DNA of 64,000 bases, taken from contig JANYCD010000046.1 of NCBI GenBank assembly GCA_025360425.1, forward strand, positions 1 to 64,000. Reading direction: 5' to 3'. The notes beneath the pieces were generated by a model. It was given only the letters and a program-made list of their open reading frames with translations, had not been told where the DNA came from and ran no database searches. Shown piece after piece: positions 26,246 through 35,506 of the stretch (its first letter is position 1; the number at the start of each line of letters is the position of its first letter). Position numbers and translations under genes: made by a program. The DNA is from Sterolibacteriaceae bacterium. Lineage in GTDB: Bacteria > Pseudomonadota > Gammaproteobacteria > Burkholderiales > Rhodocyclaceae.

Positions 26246-27289
26246 TTAGTCCATCAGTTTTCTGGCGGAGGCGACGTCGCCGCGATAGGCTTCAAAGATG
26301 CCGCGCAAGGCGGCATCCATCGTGACCTGTGGTTTCCAGCCTAATTCTTCCATGGTGTTGGTGATCTTCGGCACGCGGTGCTGGGTATCCTGATAGCCCT
26401 TGCCGTAGTACTCGCCAGAAGTGGTCTCGACCATTTTTACCTTGGCCGCGGTTGCGGCGTATTCGGGATATTGTTTCGCCATGTCGAGCATCATGGTGGC
26501 GAGCTCGCGCACCGAGTAGTTGTTCTTCGGGTTGCCAATGTTGAAGATTTTGCCGCTGGCAATGCCATCCTTGTTGGCGACGATTTTCATCAATGCATCG
26601 ATGCCGTCGGTGACGTAGGTGAAGGAGCGCTTTTGCGCGCCGCCGTCGACCAGCTTGATCGGTTCGCCGCGCACGATGTGGCCGAGGAACTGGGTGATGA
26701 CGCGGGAGGAGCCTTCCTTCGGCGTATGGATGGAATCAAGACCGGGGCCAATCCAGTTGAAAGGACGGAACAGGGTGTAGTCCAGTCCCTCCTGCTGACC
26801 ATAGGCGTGGATCACGCGGTCCATCATCTGCTTGGCGCAAGAGTAGATCCAGCGCGGTTTGTTGATGGGGCCGAGCACCAGGTTGGAGTTCTCGGGATCG
26901 AACTCGGGATCCTGGCTCATACCATAGACCTCGGAAGTCGACGGGAAAATCACGCGCTTCTTGTATTTCACCGCGTGGCGGATGATGGGCAGGTTGGCTT
27001 CGAAGTCGAGTTCAAAAACCCGCAGCGGTTCCTTGACGTAGGTGGCTGGCGTGGCGATGGCCACCAGCGGCAGGATCACGTCGCACTTGCGAACGTGGTA
27101 TTCGATCCATTCCTTGTTGATGGTGATGTCGCCTTCGAAGAAATGAAAGCGCGGGTTGCCCATCAGGTCGGAGACGCGCTCGGAGTTCATGTCCATGCCA
27201 TGCACTTCCCAGTCCGTGGTGTCCATGATGCGCTGGGACAGGTGGTGGCCGATGAAACCATTGACACCGAGGATAAGGATTTTTTTCAT
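26246..27289 (-). CDS. arnA: UDP-glucuronate decarboxylase (ArnA C-terminal domain as a separate protein)
   Basis: A 347-residue extended SDR that oxidises and decarboxylates UDP-glucuronate to UDP-4-keto-pentose. NAD site GVNGFIGHHL at 8-17, SDR catalytic residues in FPSTSEVYG (Ser/Thr) and YSCAKQMMD (Tyr-x-x-x-Lys), and the ArnA-type RSFTYVTDGIDAL. In E. coli this is the C-terminal half of bifunctional ArnA. Here it is an independent gene 6 nt after the formyltransferase gene. The split is known in other betaproteobacteria. Confidence 0.93.
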   Translation of the reverse strand: MKKILILGVNGFIGHHLSQRIMDTTDWEVHGMDMNSERVSDLMGNPRFHFFEGDITINKEWIEYHVRKCDVILPLVAIATPATYVKEPLRVFELDFEANLPIIRHAVKYKKRVIFPSTSEVYGMSQDPEFDPENSNLVLGPINKPRWIYSCAKQMMDRVIHAYGQQEGLDYTLFRPFNWIGPGLDSIHTPKEGSSRVITQFLGHIVRGEPIKLVDGGAQKRSFTYVTDGIDALMKIVANKDGIASGKIFNIGNPKNNYSVRELATMMLDMAKQYPEYAATAAKVKMVETTSGEYYGKGYQDTQHRVPKITNTMEELGWKPQVTMDAALRGIFEAYRGDVASARKLMD

Positions 27290-27295
27290 GGGGGT

Positions 27296-28219
27296 TCAAA
27301 CCAGTGGTATCAAGTTAAGGCCCAGGCGTTTGGGCAGGCTTGCCGGGGTGATGGGGCTGCCATCAAGTTCAAGTGAGAGGATTTTAACAACTCTGCCATC
27401 GCTACAGCGGGCCAACAGGTGGCCTTCTTCGGCATACAGACCGGTTGGCTTTCCTGTTGCCGGCTGCCCGGGTTGGATCAGGGTGCGCAGCAGCCGCAGG
27501 CGGTGCCCTGCCATGTCACAGAAGGCGCCAGGGTAGGGCGGCGCCACGGCACGCACCAGGTTGTGGACGTCCTGCGCCGGTCTGGTCCAATCAATGCGGC
27601 CATCCTCCGCTTTGCGTCCGCCGAAATAGCTGCCCAGTTTCAGATCAGCCATGACGTGGGGTGCCGTGCCGGCCAGGAGCTGCGGCAGGATGTTGTCCAA
27701 TGTTATTTCGGTGGCAAGGGTGACTTTGTCGAACACTTCCCGAGCTGTGTCATCGGGCAGGATGAGAACGGCTTGTTGCGCCACTAATTCACCGGCATCC
27801 GGTTTTTCGACCATGCGGTGCAGGGTGGCGCCGGTTTCGCGCTCGCCATGCAGGACGGCCCAGTTCACTGGCGCTCGTCCGCGGTACTTGGGCAACAGCG
27901 AACCGTGCATGTTGTAGGCGCCGCGCTTCGCGGTTCCGAGCACTGCTGGTTTCAGCATCAGTCGGTAATAGAAGGAAAACAGAAAGTCGGCATTGACGGC
28001 ACGCAACTGCGCCAGTATTTCCGGTGTGTTGGGATCTGCCGGCGTGATGCATGGAATGTCGTAATCCCGGGCCGCATCGGATACCCGCTCGAACCAGACG
28101 TTCTCTTTCGGATCGTCCTGGTGGGTGACCACCAGCGCGACATCGACGCCGTGCGCCAGCAGCACCTTGAGGCAGCGGACACCGACGTTGTGATAGGCGA
28201 AGACGACCGCGCGCGTCAT
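27296..28219 (-). CDS. arnA: UDP-Ara4N formyltransferase (ArnA N-terminal domain as a separate protein)
   Basis: A 307-residue formyltransferase using 10-formyltetrahydrofolate to make UDP-Ara4FN. The start at 28219 (MTRAVVFAYHNVG) overlaps the arnC stop (ATGA). Catalytic triad motifs are present: Asn and His in YNMHGSLLPKYRGRAP, and Asp in TGATLHRMVEKPDAGE. The C-terminal subdomain aligns with methionyl-tRNA formyltransferase type. Together with the next gene it makes up a split ArnA. Upstream in-frame ATGs extend into arnC and are not used. Confidence 0.93.
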   Translation of the reverse strand: MTRAVVFAYHNVGVRCLKVLLAHGVDVALVVTHQDDPKENVWFERVSDAARDYDIPCITPADPNTPEILAQLRAVNADFLFSFYYRLMLKPAVLGTAKRGAYNMHGSLLPKYRGRAPVNWAVLHGERETGATLHRMVEKPDAGELVAQQAVLILPDDTAREVFDKVTLATEITLDNILPQLLAGTAPHVMADLKLGSYFGGRKAEDGRIDWTRPAQDVHNLVRAVAPPYPGAFCDMAGHRLRLLRTLIQPGQPATGKPTGLYAEEGHLLARCSDGRVVKILSLELDGSPITPASLPKRLGLNLIPLV

Positions 28220-29154
28220 TCCTTTCGTTCCAGTATGGCGCCGATCAGGTAGCGTGGCCGGTGGCGTACCTGCTGGTAGATGCGGCCAATGTATTCGCCG
28301 AGCAGGCCGACGCCGAACAGGGTCAGGCCGATGAGGAAAAAGGCAATGCCGAACAGGGTGAACACGCCTTCCGCTTCCGGTCCGACCATCAGTCGCCGGA
28401 TGAACAGGAAGACGACGAACAGGGCAGATAGGAAGGAAATGCCGATACCCAGCATCGAGAAAAATTGCAGCGGGATCAGCGAAAAACTGGTCATCAGGTC
28501 GAAGTTGAGGCGGATCAGGCTGTACAGCGAATACTTGGAATCCCCGGCGTGGCGCTCTTCGTGGGCAACTTCGACCTCGGCGGGATTCTGCGCGAAGGAG
28601 TAGGCCAGGGCCGGGATGAAGGTACTGACTTCGCGGCAATTGTTGATGGCGTCGATGATGGAGCGCGAATAGGCGCGCAGCATGCAGCCCTGGTCGGTCA
28701 TCTTGATGCGGGTGATGCGTTCGCGCAGGCGGTTCATGGCCTTCGACGCCCAGCGGCGGAACGGCGTGTCCTGGCGGTTTTGGCGGATGCTGCCGACGCA
28801 GTCGTAGCCTTCGCGCACCTTGGCGACCAGCTTGCCGATTTCTTCCGGCGGGTTTTGCAGATCGGCATCCAGCGTCACCACGATCTGCCCACGCGAATGT
28901 TCAAAGCCGGCCATGATCGCCATATGTTGCCCGGCGTTGGCGGCGAGCAGGATGGCACGCGTCACGTCGGGCCGCTTCTCGAACTGTGTTCGCAACATGG
29001 CGGCGGAACGGTCACGGCTGCCATCGTTGATGAAGATCACCTCATAGTCTGCACCCAGGGCGTCAAGTGCTGGATAGAGCCTGTCGAAAAGGGCCGGCAG
29101 GCCGGCTTCTTCGTTGTAGAGCGGGACGATAACGGAAATTTCCGGAGCGTTCAT
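28216..29154 (-). CDS. arnC: Undecaprenyl-phosphate Ara4FN transferase
   Basis: A 312-residue inner-membrane GT2 enzyme that moves 4-formamido-arabinose from UDP to undecaprenyl phosphate. GT-A motifs VIVPLYNEEAGLP, NDGSRDRS and DADLQNPPEE; two C-terminal membrane helices (about 225-295) and the terminal GLLGEYIGRIYQQVR typical of ArnC. Start at 29154 overlaps the arnB stop. The lipid carrier comes from UppS (gene at 61915). Confidence 0.93.
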   Translation of the reverse strand: MNAPEISVIVPLYNEEAGLPALFDRLYPALDALGADYEVIFINDGSRDRSAAMLRTQFEKRPDVTRAILLAANAGQHMAIMAGFEHSRGQIVVTLDADLQNPPEEIGKLVAKVREGYDCVGSIRQNRQDTPFRRWASKAMNRLRERITRIKMTDQGCMLRAYSRSIIDAINNCREVSTFIPALAYSFAQNPAEVEVAHEERHAGDSKYSLYSLIRLNFDLMTSFSLIPLQFFSMLGIGISFLSALFVVFLFIRRLMVGPEAEGVFTLFGIAFFLIGLTLFGVGLLGEYIGRIYQQVRHRPRYLIGAILERKE

Positions 29155-30269
29155 TTCTGCTTGATGACTTCGGTAATGGCCAGGCACACACGAGCGACAT
29201 CTGTGTCTGCCATGCCTGGAAAGAGAGGAAGTGTAATGGTTTCACGTCCAACCCGTTCGGCATGGGGGAAGTCACCTTCCTTGAAGCCAAGCTTGCGATA
29301 GAGCGTGAACAGATGCAGGGCAGGGTAGTGAACGCCGATACCGATGCCGCGCCCTTTCATTGCAGCGATGAAGTTGCCTCGGTTGACCTCTTTCGGCAGC
29401 GTTACCTGGAACATGTGCCAGTTTGAGTTTTCGAAGTCAGCCAATGGCAAACCAAGATCCAGCAAGGGATCAAGGGTCGAAAAATAGAGACGGGCGAGAT
29501 GCCGGCGACGTTCAATAAATTCCGCCAGACGCTTCAACTGGCCGAGGCCGATGGCTGCGGCGATGTCGGTCAGATTGAATTTCCCGCCCAGTACATCCAC
29601 ATCCATGCCGCCATCGGAAAAACGCTGAAATCCCTGCAGCCGCATGCGTTCGCACAAGGCCGGATCGACGTCGGCGGGAAGCACCAGCGCGCCACCCTCG
29701 CCGGTGGTGATGTTCTTGTTGGCATGGAAGCTGAAGGAGACAAAGTCGCCGAATGAACCGATCGGTTTGCCACGCCAGCGCGATCCGAAAGACTGCGCTG
29801 CATCCTCGATAACGCGCAATTTGTGGCGTCCTGCGATTGCATAAAGCCGATCGCGGTCCACCGGCAGACCGGCCAGATCTACCGGAATGATGGACTTGGT
29901 GCTGGATGTGATCGCGGCTTCGATCCGATCAAGATCGATGTTACGAGTGGCTGGGTCAATGTCCACCAATACTGGCGTAGCGCCGACTTCGAGAATGACG
30001 TTAGTGGTCGCGACCCAGGTCAGCGGCGTGGTGATGACTTCGTCGCCAGGACCAACGCCGGCGAGACGGAGGGCGATTTCCAGGGTGGAACTGCCCGAGC
30101 TGAACACACGCACTGGCCGGCCGCCGCAGTATGTCGACAGCGCAGCTTCCAGGGCTTGCACCCTGGGACCGCTGGTGAGCCAGCCCGAGCGCAGCACCGC
30201 CACCACATCGGCGATGGTGGTCTCGTCGATTGAAGGCCGTGTGAAAGGTAGAAATTCTGCGCTGCCCAC
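29151..30269 (-). CDS. arnB: UDP-4-amino-4-deoxy-L-arabinose aminotransferase
   Basis: A 372-residue PLP enzyme of the DegT/DnrJ/EryC1 family. It transfers the amino group from glutamate to the 4-keto sugar. PLP-binding lysine is in SFHANKNITTGEGG, with EDAAQSFGS upstream and the N-terminal LPFTRPSIDE. The start is a GTG at 30269 with AAGGAG 6 nt upstream, instead of any further upstream codon. The upstream arnE-like gene ends 17 nt before it. Confidence 0.92.
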   Translation of the reverse strand: MGSAEFLPFTRPSIDETTIADVVAVLRSGWLTSGPRVQALEAALSTYCGGRPVRVFSSGSSTLEIALRLAGVGPGDEVITTPLTWVATTNVILEVGATPVLVDIDPATRNIDLDRIEAAITSSTKSIIPVDLAGLPVDRDRLYAIAGRHKLRVIEDAAQSFGSRWRGKPIGSFGDFVSFSFHANKNITTGEGGALVLPADVDPALCERMRLQGFQRFSDGGMDVDVLGGKFNLTDIAAAIGLGQLKRLAEFIERRRHLARLYFSTLDPLLDLGLPLADFENSNWHMFQVTLPKEVNRGNFIAAMKGRGIGIGVHYPALHLFTLYRKLGFKEGDFPHAERVGRETITLPLFPGMADTDVARVCLAITEVIKQK

Positions 30270-30286
30270 TTCTTGCTCCTTGCTGA

Positions 30287-30658
30287 TTACGAACGCGCCA
30301 CGAGCACTACGCCGATGACGATAAAGCCAAGCCCCAGCAACTTTTGTGCGACCAGTGGTTCGCCGAACCAGAAATAGGCCACGGCCGCGTTGACCACATA
30401 GCCAATGGAAAGCATCGGGTAAGCAACGCTGACGGGTACTCTGGAAAGCGCCATGATCCACACCACCAAACTCACCGCATAACACGCCATGCCGCCCAGA
30501 ATATAGGGCTGGAACGCGATCTTCATGCCGATCGGAATCAGGTTGTCGAGCTGGAACTCGAAATGGCCGACGACATTGGTGCCGGCCTTGAGCAGCAGTT
30601 GTGCAAAGGCATTGAGCAATACGCCGGTGAGCACCAGAGCAAATGCGATCGGCGTCAT
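30287..30658 (-). CDS. ArnE/ArnF-like small flippase subunit
   Basis: A 123-residue four-helix membrane protein of the EamA/DMT superfamily (TPIAFALVLTGVLLNAFAQ, GGMACYAVSLVVWIMALS, VPVSVAYPMLSIGYV). E. coli uses two such subunits, ArnE and ArnF, to flip undecaprenyl-phosphate-Ara4N. Only one is found here, so it may work as a homodimer. Start 30658 overlaps the arnT stop (ATGA). Location within the arn operon makes the role likely. Confidence 0.85.
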   Translation of the reverse strand: MTPIAFALVLTGVLLNAFAQLLLKAGTNVVGHFEFQLDNLIPIGMKIAFQPYILGGMACYAVSLVVWIMALSRVPVSVAYPMLSIGYVVNAAVAYFWFGEPLVAQKLLGLGFIVIGVVLVARS

Positions 30659-32298
30659 TGTGGCTTCCTTATGATGACATTGCGTTTGTCGCGGGCAACT
30701 TCCTGCATCGGCAAACCCTCGGCCTGCATCGCCGGCAGCACGCTCAGCGGCATGATGGCGAAGGCATCCTTGTCTTGCTCCCAGCGCGGGCGAAACTCCG
30801 CCACCGTGGGGATCCATTTGTCAGGTTCCTGACCGATGCCAAAGGCCAGTTCATCGGTGTATTCCACCAGGGTCACGGTACGATTGATATAGAACGGCAA
30901 GGTTTGTTCGTAGCCGCGCACGCTATAGAAGGGGACGCCTGGCGTCAGCAGCGAACGGGTTTTTGCGGCGATGTCGGAGGCGGAATAGTACGGCGCCAGA
31001 TTGTCGTGACCGAGCAGCACGCCGCTGCCGGCCAGCAGGCTTCCGCTCGCCAGTACGATCAATGCCGGCATGTTGCGTCTGTTCCACGCAAGCGTTGTTG
31101 CTGCTGCCAGGGTCAGCAGCAACAGTAATGCGGCGCCAGTTAACCAGTTGGCATAACCGGAAAGCATTTCGTAGGAATACTCATGGTCGACACCATTGAC
31201 CAAATGCGGTGCAAACCACAACGCAGGCAAGGCAAGCAATACCAATGTGCCCAGATGCAATAGCAATCCACGGCGCGACAGGTTGCCAAGCACTTTGCCG
31301 CCCAACAGTGCCAGTGCAGGAAATATTGGCAGGATGTAAGACGGCAGCTTGGAACTGGAGACGCTGAAAAAGCCGAAGGTGATCGCGATCCACAGCAGCA
31401 GAAAGCGCGGCGGCTGAAACGGCGCGGTTCCCTCACGACGCCATGACTTGAGCATCGCGTGGAGCAGCATGAACGTCCACGGCAGGGCGCCGAGTGTATA
31501 GATGACGAAGAAATACCAGTCGGGCTGGTTGCGGCGATGGACCGTGGTGAGGAAACGCTCGAAGTGTTCGTGAATGAAAAAGAAATGTGGAAACTCGGGA
31601 TTGGCGAGCGATACCGCGACGAACCAAGGCGCAGTGATGGCAAAAAACAGCAGCAGGCCCGATATCGGACTTAGCCGTCGCCACGGAGACCAGTCACGAT
31701 TGAGCAAGGAATAGGCAAACAGTGTCGAGCCAGTCAGAACCAGGGCCACCAGCCCTTTGCTCAGAACCGCGAGTGCCAACGCAGCCCATGCGACCCACAT
31801 CCAGCGGCGTGCACTGCGGGTATCACCCTGCTGGGCGAAGAAAAAGCCGGTCCACGCCAGTTGCAGGAAAAAGCTGAGGCCCATGTCGAGGGTGATGATC
31901 TGGCTCATGACCAGGTAAAGCAGGCAGCTGGCCAATATGGCGGCGGTCAGTGCACCAGCCTGCGGCCCCCATAATCTGCGACCGGTGTACCAGCCCAGCA
32001 GGACGCCGAAAAACCCTGTCAGGGCCGGCCACAGGCGAGCAGTCCACTGGTGTTCGCCGAAGGCCTCGTAGCCTGTCGCAGTGGCCCAGTATTGCAGCGC
32101 CGGCTTTTCGAAATACTTGATCGCATTCAGGCGCGGCGTCAGCCAGTCGCCGCTGGCCACCATCTCGCGCGGAATTTCGGCATAGCGTCCTTCGTCCGGA
32201 CGCACCAGGCGCCGGTAATCGAGAGTGCCGAACCAGACCGCGATCAGGGCGATCCAGAGGATCCAGGCAAAACGACGCGTGCCGGGTGTCATGGTCAT
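30655..32298 (-). CDS. arnT: Ara4N lipid A transferase
   Basis: A 547-residue integral membrane GT83 enzyme, close to the 550 residues of E. coli ArnT. It adds L-Ara4N to lipid A phosphates at the periplasmic face and so lowers binding of polymyxin. The first periplasmic loop RPDEGRYAEIPREM holds the acidic pair. KYFEKPALQYWA and a long C-terminal periplasmic domain follow. Start 32298 overlaps the preceding stop. In this operon it comes before arnB, unlike the E. coli order. Confidence 0.93.
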   Translation of the reverse strand: MTMTPGTRRFAWILWIALIAVWFGTLDYRRLVRPDEGRYAEIPREMVASGDWLTPRLNAIKYFEKPALQYWATATGYEAFGEHQWTARLWPALTGFFGVLLGWYTGRRLWGPQAGALTAAILASCLLYLVMSQIITLDMGLSFFLQLAWTGFFFAQQGDTRSARRWMWVAWAALALAVLSKGLVALVLTGSTLFAYSLLNRDWSPWRRLSPISGLLLFFAITAPWFVAVSLANPEFPHFFFIHEHFERFLTTVHRRNQPDWYFFVIYTLGALPWTFMLLHAMLKSWRREGTAPFQPPRFLLLWIAITFGFFSVSSSKLPSYILPIFPALALLGGKVLGNLSRRGLLLHLGTLVLLALPALWFAPHLVNGVDHEYSYEMLSGYANWLTGAALLLLLTLAAATTLAWNRRNMPALIVLASGSLLAGSGVLLGHDNLAPYYSASDIAAKTRSLLTPGVPFYSVRGYEQTLPFYINRTVTLVEYTDELAFGIGQEPDKWIPTVAEFRPRWEQDKDAFAIMPLSVLPAMQAEGLPMQEVARDKRNVIIRKPQ

Positions 32299-32666
32299 TC
32301 GACGATCAACACGGCTACGACCTTGCGGCCTTCGGCCATTAACACGTTGTAGGTGCGGCAGGCCGCCGCAGTGTCCATGACCTCGACGCCGATGCGGGCT
32401 TCGATCATTGGCCGCAGGATGGCAGGGGAGGGGAAACGCTGTCGCGCACCGGTGCCAAGCAGCACGACGTCGCATTTTGAGGTGGCAAGTGAGGTCAAGT
32501 GTTCGGCCCGAAGATCGTCGAGGTTCGTCGGCGGCCATTCCGAATCGAGGCTGTCGGGTGTCACGATCAGGCTGCGTTCGTAACGTCGTCCGTTGATGGC
32601 GACGAAGCCGGAACCGTAAGCGGTGACCGTGTTTTGACCGGAATAAGTGTCGGCGTGGAGTTTCAT
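32295..32666 (-). CDS. Mth938-like (DUF498) protein
   Basis: A 123-residue soluble protein of the Mth938/DUF498 family (NDUFAF3-like fold). Typical segments: TVTAYGSGFVAING, the central CDVVLLGTGARQRFPS and C-terminal TYNVLMAEGRKVVAVLI. Biochemical role unknown. First gene of the arn operon: its stop overlaps the arnT ATG. Start 32666 chosen by family alignment; the ribosome binding site is weak. Confidence 0.85.
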   Translation of the reverse strand: MKLHADTYSGQNTVTAYGSGFVAINGRRYERSLIVTPDSLDSEWPPTNLDDLRAEHLTSLATSKCDVVLLGTGARQRFPSPAILRPMIEARIGVEVMDTAAACRTYNVLMAEGRKVVAVLIVE

Positions 32667-32829
32667 AAAAACAAAGCGCCGACAACCTTGATTGCGGCGC
32701 AGCATGGGCTTCGGTAAGATTATACCTTTGCCCGGCACGCGGCCCAATGTCAGTCATTGGGCGAAATAGCGCGTGTTTGGCTGCTTTCCCGGAGTTTCTC
32801 CAGGACGATCAATGAGACAAGGGTTCCTG

Positions 32830-34056
32830 ATGCGACCAGTAATGAAGTCTGCAAAGCTGGACAATGTCTGTTACGACATCCGTGGTCCGGTGCTCGGCCG
32901 CGCCCGACAGATGGAGGACGAAGGCCATCGCATCATCAAGCTGAACATCGGCAATCTGGCGCCGTTCGGCTTCGAGGCGCCGGAGGAAATCGTGCAGGAC
33001 ATGATCCGCAACCTGCCGGAGTCGTCGGGCTACTCCGACTCCAAAGGCGTTTTCTCCGCGCGCAAGGCGATCATGCATTACACGCAGCAAAAGAAGATCT
33101 CCGACGTGACCATTGACGATATCTACCTTGGCAACGGCGCTTCGGAACTGATCGTGATGGCCATGCAGGCGCTGCTGAACCCGGGCGATGAAGTGCTGGT
33201 GCCAAGCCCCGATTATCCGTTGTGGACGGCGGCGGCCACTTTGGGTGGCGGCGCGCCACGACATTACCTGTGCGACGAACAGGCCGGATGGTTGCCCGAC
33301 ATTGACGACATCCGCAAAAAAATAAGCCCTTCTACCCGGGCGATCGTCGTCATCAATCCCAACAACCCGACCGGGGCGCTTTATCCCGATGCAGTGCTGC
33401 TGAAAATCATCGAACTCGCCCGTATCCACCAGCTCATCATTTTTGCCGATGAAATCTACGACAAGGTGCTCTACGACGGCAACACGCACACTTCGATCGC
33501 CTCTTTGGCGGATGACGTGCTGTTCGTGACTTTCAACGGGCTGTCGAAAAACTATCGTTCCTGTGGTTTTCGCGCCGGGTGGATGGTGGTTTCGGGGCAG
33601 AAGCAACACGCGGGCGATTACATCGAAGGGCTCAACATCCTGGCGTCGATGCGCCTGTGCGCCAACGTGCCGGGACAATACGCAATCCAGACTGCACTAG
33701 GTGGTTACCAGAGCATTAATGATCTGGTCGCGCCTGACGGGCGCCTGGCGAGGCAGCGCGATCTGGCCTGGGAGCTGTTGTCGGAAATTCCCGGCGTCTC
33801 TTGCGTCAAACCCAAAGCGGCGCTGTATCTGTTTCCACGCCTCGATCCGGCGGTCTATCCGATCGCGGACGACGAGCGATTCATTCTTGAATTGCTGGAA
33901 GCCGAACGGGTTCTGCTGGTGCAGGGCAGCGGTTTCAACTGGCCCCATCCGGACCATTTCCGCGTGGTCTTCCTGCCGCACGAGGATGACTTGCGTGAGG
34001 CCATCGGCCGTATCGCCCGTTTTCTGGAAAGCTATCGCAAGCGACACGGAAGCTGA
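32830..34056 (+). CDS. alaA: Alanine/valine-type aminotransferase AlaA
   Basis: A 408-residue class I PLP aminotransferase very close to E. coli AlaA, the glutamate-pyruvate transaminase. Landmarks: KLDNVCYDIRGPVLGRA at the N-terminus, VVINPNNPTGA, IIFADEIYDKVLYD and the PLP lysine in NGLSKNYRSCGFRAG. ATG 32830 has AAGGG 8 nt upstream; ATGs at 32812 and 32842 are alternatives. Divergent from the arn operon, upstream of hom, as often seen in betaproteobacteria. Confidence 0.93.
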   Translation: MRPVMKSAKLDNVCYDIRGPVLGRARQMEDEGHRIIKLNIGNLAPFGFEAPEEIVQDMIRNLPESSGYSDSKGVFSARKAIMHYTQQKKISDVTIDDIYLGNGASELIVMAMQALLNPGDEVLVPSPDYPLWTAAATLGGGAPRHYLCDEQAGWLPDIDDIRKKISPSTRAIVVINPNNPTGALYPDAVLLKIIELARIHQLIIFADEIYDKVLYDGNTHTSIASLADDVLFVTFNGLSKNYRSCGFRAGWMVVSGQKQHAGDYIEGLNILASMRLCANVPGQYAIQTALGGYQSINDLVAPDGRLARQRDLAWELLSEIPGVSCVKPKAALYLFPRLDPAVYPIADDERFILELLEAERVLLVQGSGFNWPHPDHFRVVFLPHEDDLREAIGRIARFLESYRKRHGS

Positions 34057-34061
34057 AATGC

Positions 34062-34140
34062 GTGAGGGGTGAGGAGTGAAGGGTGAGGAGCAAAAACCCG
34101 ACGCTCTTTACCCCTTTCTCCTCACTCCTTACTCCTCACT
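34062..34140. repeat. Palindromic intergenic repeat, type B, directly before hom
   Basis: Left arm is purine-rich (GTGAGGGGTGAGGAGTGAAG, 34062-34081, then GGTGAGGAG); right arm 34110-34140 is its pyrimidine-rich complement (CTCCTCACTCCTTACTCCTC). Both arms are made of degenerate GTGAGGAG units. The element ends 5 nt before the hom ATG and replaces any normal ribosome binding site there. Confidence 0.75.
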
Positions 34141-34145
34141 GAATT

Positions 34146-35459
34146 ATGAAACCTATCAATGTTGGTCTTCTGGGCATCGGCACTGTCGGTGGCGGCACGT
34201 TTACGGTGCTGGCGCGCAACGAAGCTGAAATTACCCGCCGCGCCGGGCGGCCGATCAGAATTTCGATTGTTGCCGACAAGGAGGTAGCGTTGGCGAACAA
34301 GGTCGCCCAAGGCAAGGCCAAGGTGACCAATGATGCATTCGCTGTCGTCAACGATCCTGAAGTGGACATTGTCATCGAGCTGATCGGCGGCTGCGGTGTG
34401 GCCAAGGAACTGGTGTTGAAGGCGATCGAGAATGGCAAGCATGTGGTCACCGCCAACAAGGCGCTGCTGGCCAACCACGGCAACGAAATCTTTGCCGCCG
34501 CACAGAAAAAAGGCGTGATGGTGGCTTTCGAGGCAGCCGTGGCGGGCGGCATTCCCATCATCAAGGCAGTACGTGAGGGCCTTAGCGCCAACCGCATCGA
34601 GTGGATCGCCGGCATCATCAACGGCACCACCAATTTCATCCTTTCGGAGATGCGCGACAAGGGATTGTCCTTCGACGTAGTGCTCAAGGAGGCGCAGCGA
34701 CTGGGTTACGCCGAGGCCGATCCGACGTTTGACATCGAAGGCGTCGATGCTGCTCACAAGATCACCATCCTTTCCGCGATCGCCTTCGGCATTCCGGTGC
34801 AATTCGACAAGGCGCACGTCGAGGGCATCAGCAAACTCGAAGCTGACGACATCAAGTACGCCGAGCAACTCGGCTATCGCATCAAGCTGCTGGGCATCAC
34901 CAAGCGCAAGGAAAACGGCATTGAACTGCGCGTGCATCCAACACTGATCCCCGTTCGACGCCTGATCGCCAACGTGGAAGGCGCCATGAACGCGGTGTTG
35001 GTGCAGGGTGACGCCGTTGGCTCGACCCTCTACTACGGCAAGGGTGCCGGCGCAGAGCCGACAGCCAGCGCGGTGATTGCCGATCTGGTCGACGTGACCC
35101 GCATGCACACGGCCGACTCGGCGCACCGCGTGCCGCATCTGGCATTCCAACCTGACGCGCTGCACAGCACCCCGATTCTGCCGCTCTCCGAAGTGGAAAC
35201 CAGCTATTACCTGCGGCTAAGAGTGGAGGACAAACCCGGCGTACTCGCCGATATCACCCGCATCCTGGCCGATCAGCAGATATCCATCGACGCCATGATT
35301 CAGCGCGAGCCGGGTGAGGGGGAAGATCAGACTGACATCATCATGCTGACGCATGTGACTCGCGAAAAGCACGTCGATGCGGCAATTGCCAAAATCGAAA
35401 TGTTGCCGGTGGTGAAGCGAAACGTGATTCGTCTGCGCATGGAAGATTTGGCTGGCTGA
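34146..35459 (+). CDS. hom: Homoserine dehydrogenase
   Basis: A 437-residue enzyme reducing aspartate semialdehyde to homoserine for threonine and methionine. NAD(P) motif GLLGIGTVGGGTF at 8-20, the catalytic core with ANKALLANHGNEI and GIINGTTNFIL, and a C-terminal ACT domain (about 350-430) for allosteric control by threonine. No ribosome binding site precedes the ATG, because a palindromic repeat abuts it. thrC, the usual next gene, is missing: a strong terminator follows instead. Confidence 0.96.
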   Translation: MKPINVGLLGIGTVGGGTFTVLARNEAEITRRAGRPIRISIVADKEVALANKVAQGKAKVTNDAFAVVNDPEVDIVIELIGGCGVAKELVLKAIENGKHVVTANKALLANHGNEIFAAAQKKGVMVAFEAAVAGGIPIIKAVREGLSANRIEWIAGIINGTTNFILSEMRDKGLSFDVVLKEAQRLGYAEADPTFDIEGVDAAHKITILSAIAFGIPVQFDKAHVEGISKLEADDIKYAEQLGYRIKLLGITKRKENGIELRVHPTLIPVRRLIANVEGAMNAVLVQGDAVGSTLYYGKGAGAEPTASAVIADLVDVTRMHTADSAHRVPHLAFQPDALHSTPILPLSEVETSYYLRLRVEDKPGVLADITRILADQQISIDAMIQREPGEGEDQTDIIMLTHVTREKHVDAAIAKIEMLPVVKRNVIRLRMEDLAG

Positions 35460-35478
35460 AGGATACAGCACAAAAAAC

Positions 35479-35506
35479 AAAAAACCGGCTAAGTGCCGGT
35501 TTTTTT
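35479..35506 (+). terminator. Intrinsic terminator after hom
   Basis: Stem AAAAAACCGGC / GCCGGTTTTTT with loop TAAGT and a seven-T run, 20 nt after the hom stop. Outer arms GGATACA (35461-35467) and TGTATCC extend the hairpin. The A-run on the left makes it potentially bidirectional. Confidence 0.9.

Noticed and set aside
34122..35165. Minus-strand frame of 347 codons opposite hom
   Set aside because: Shadow of homoserine dehydrogenase; composition not protein-like.
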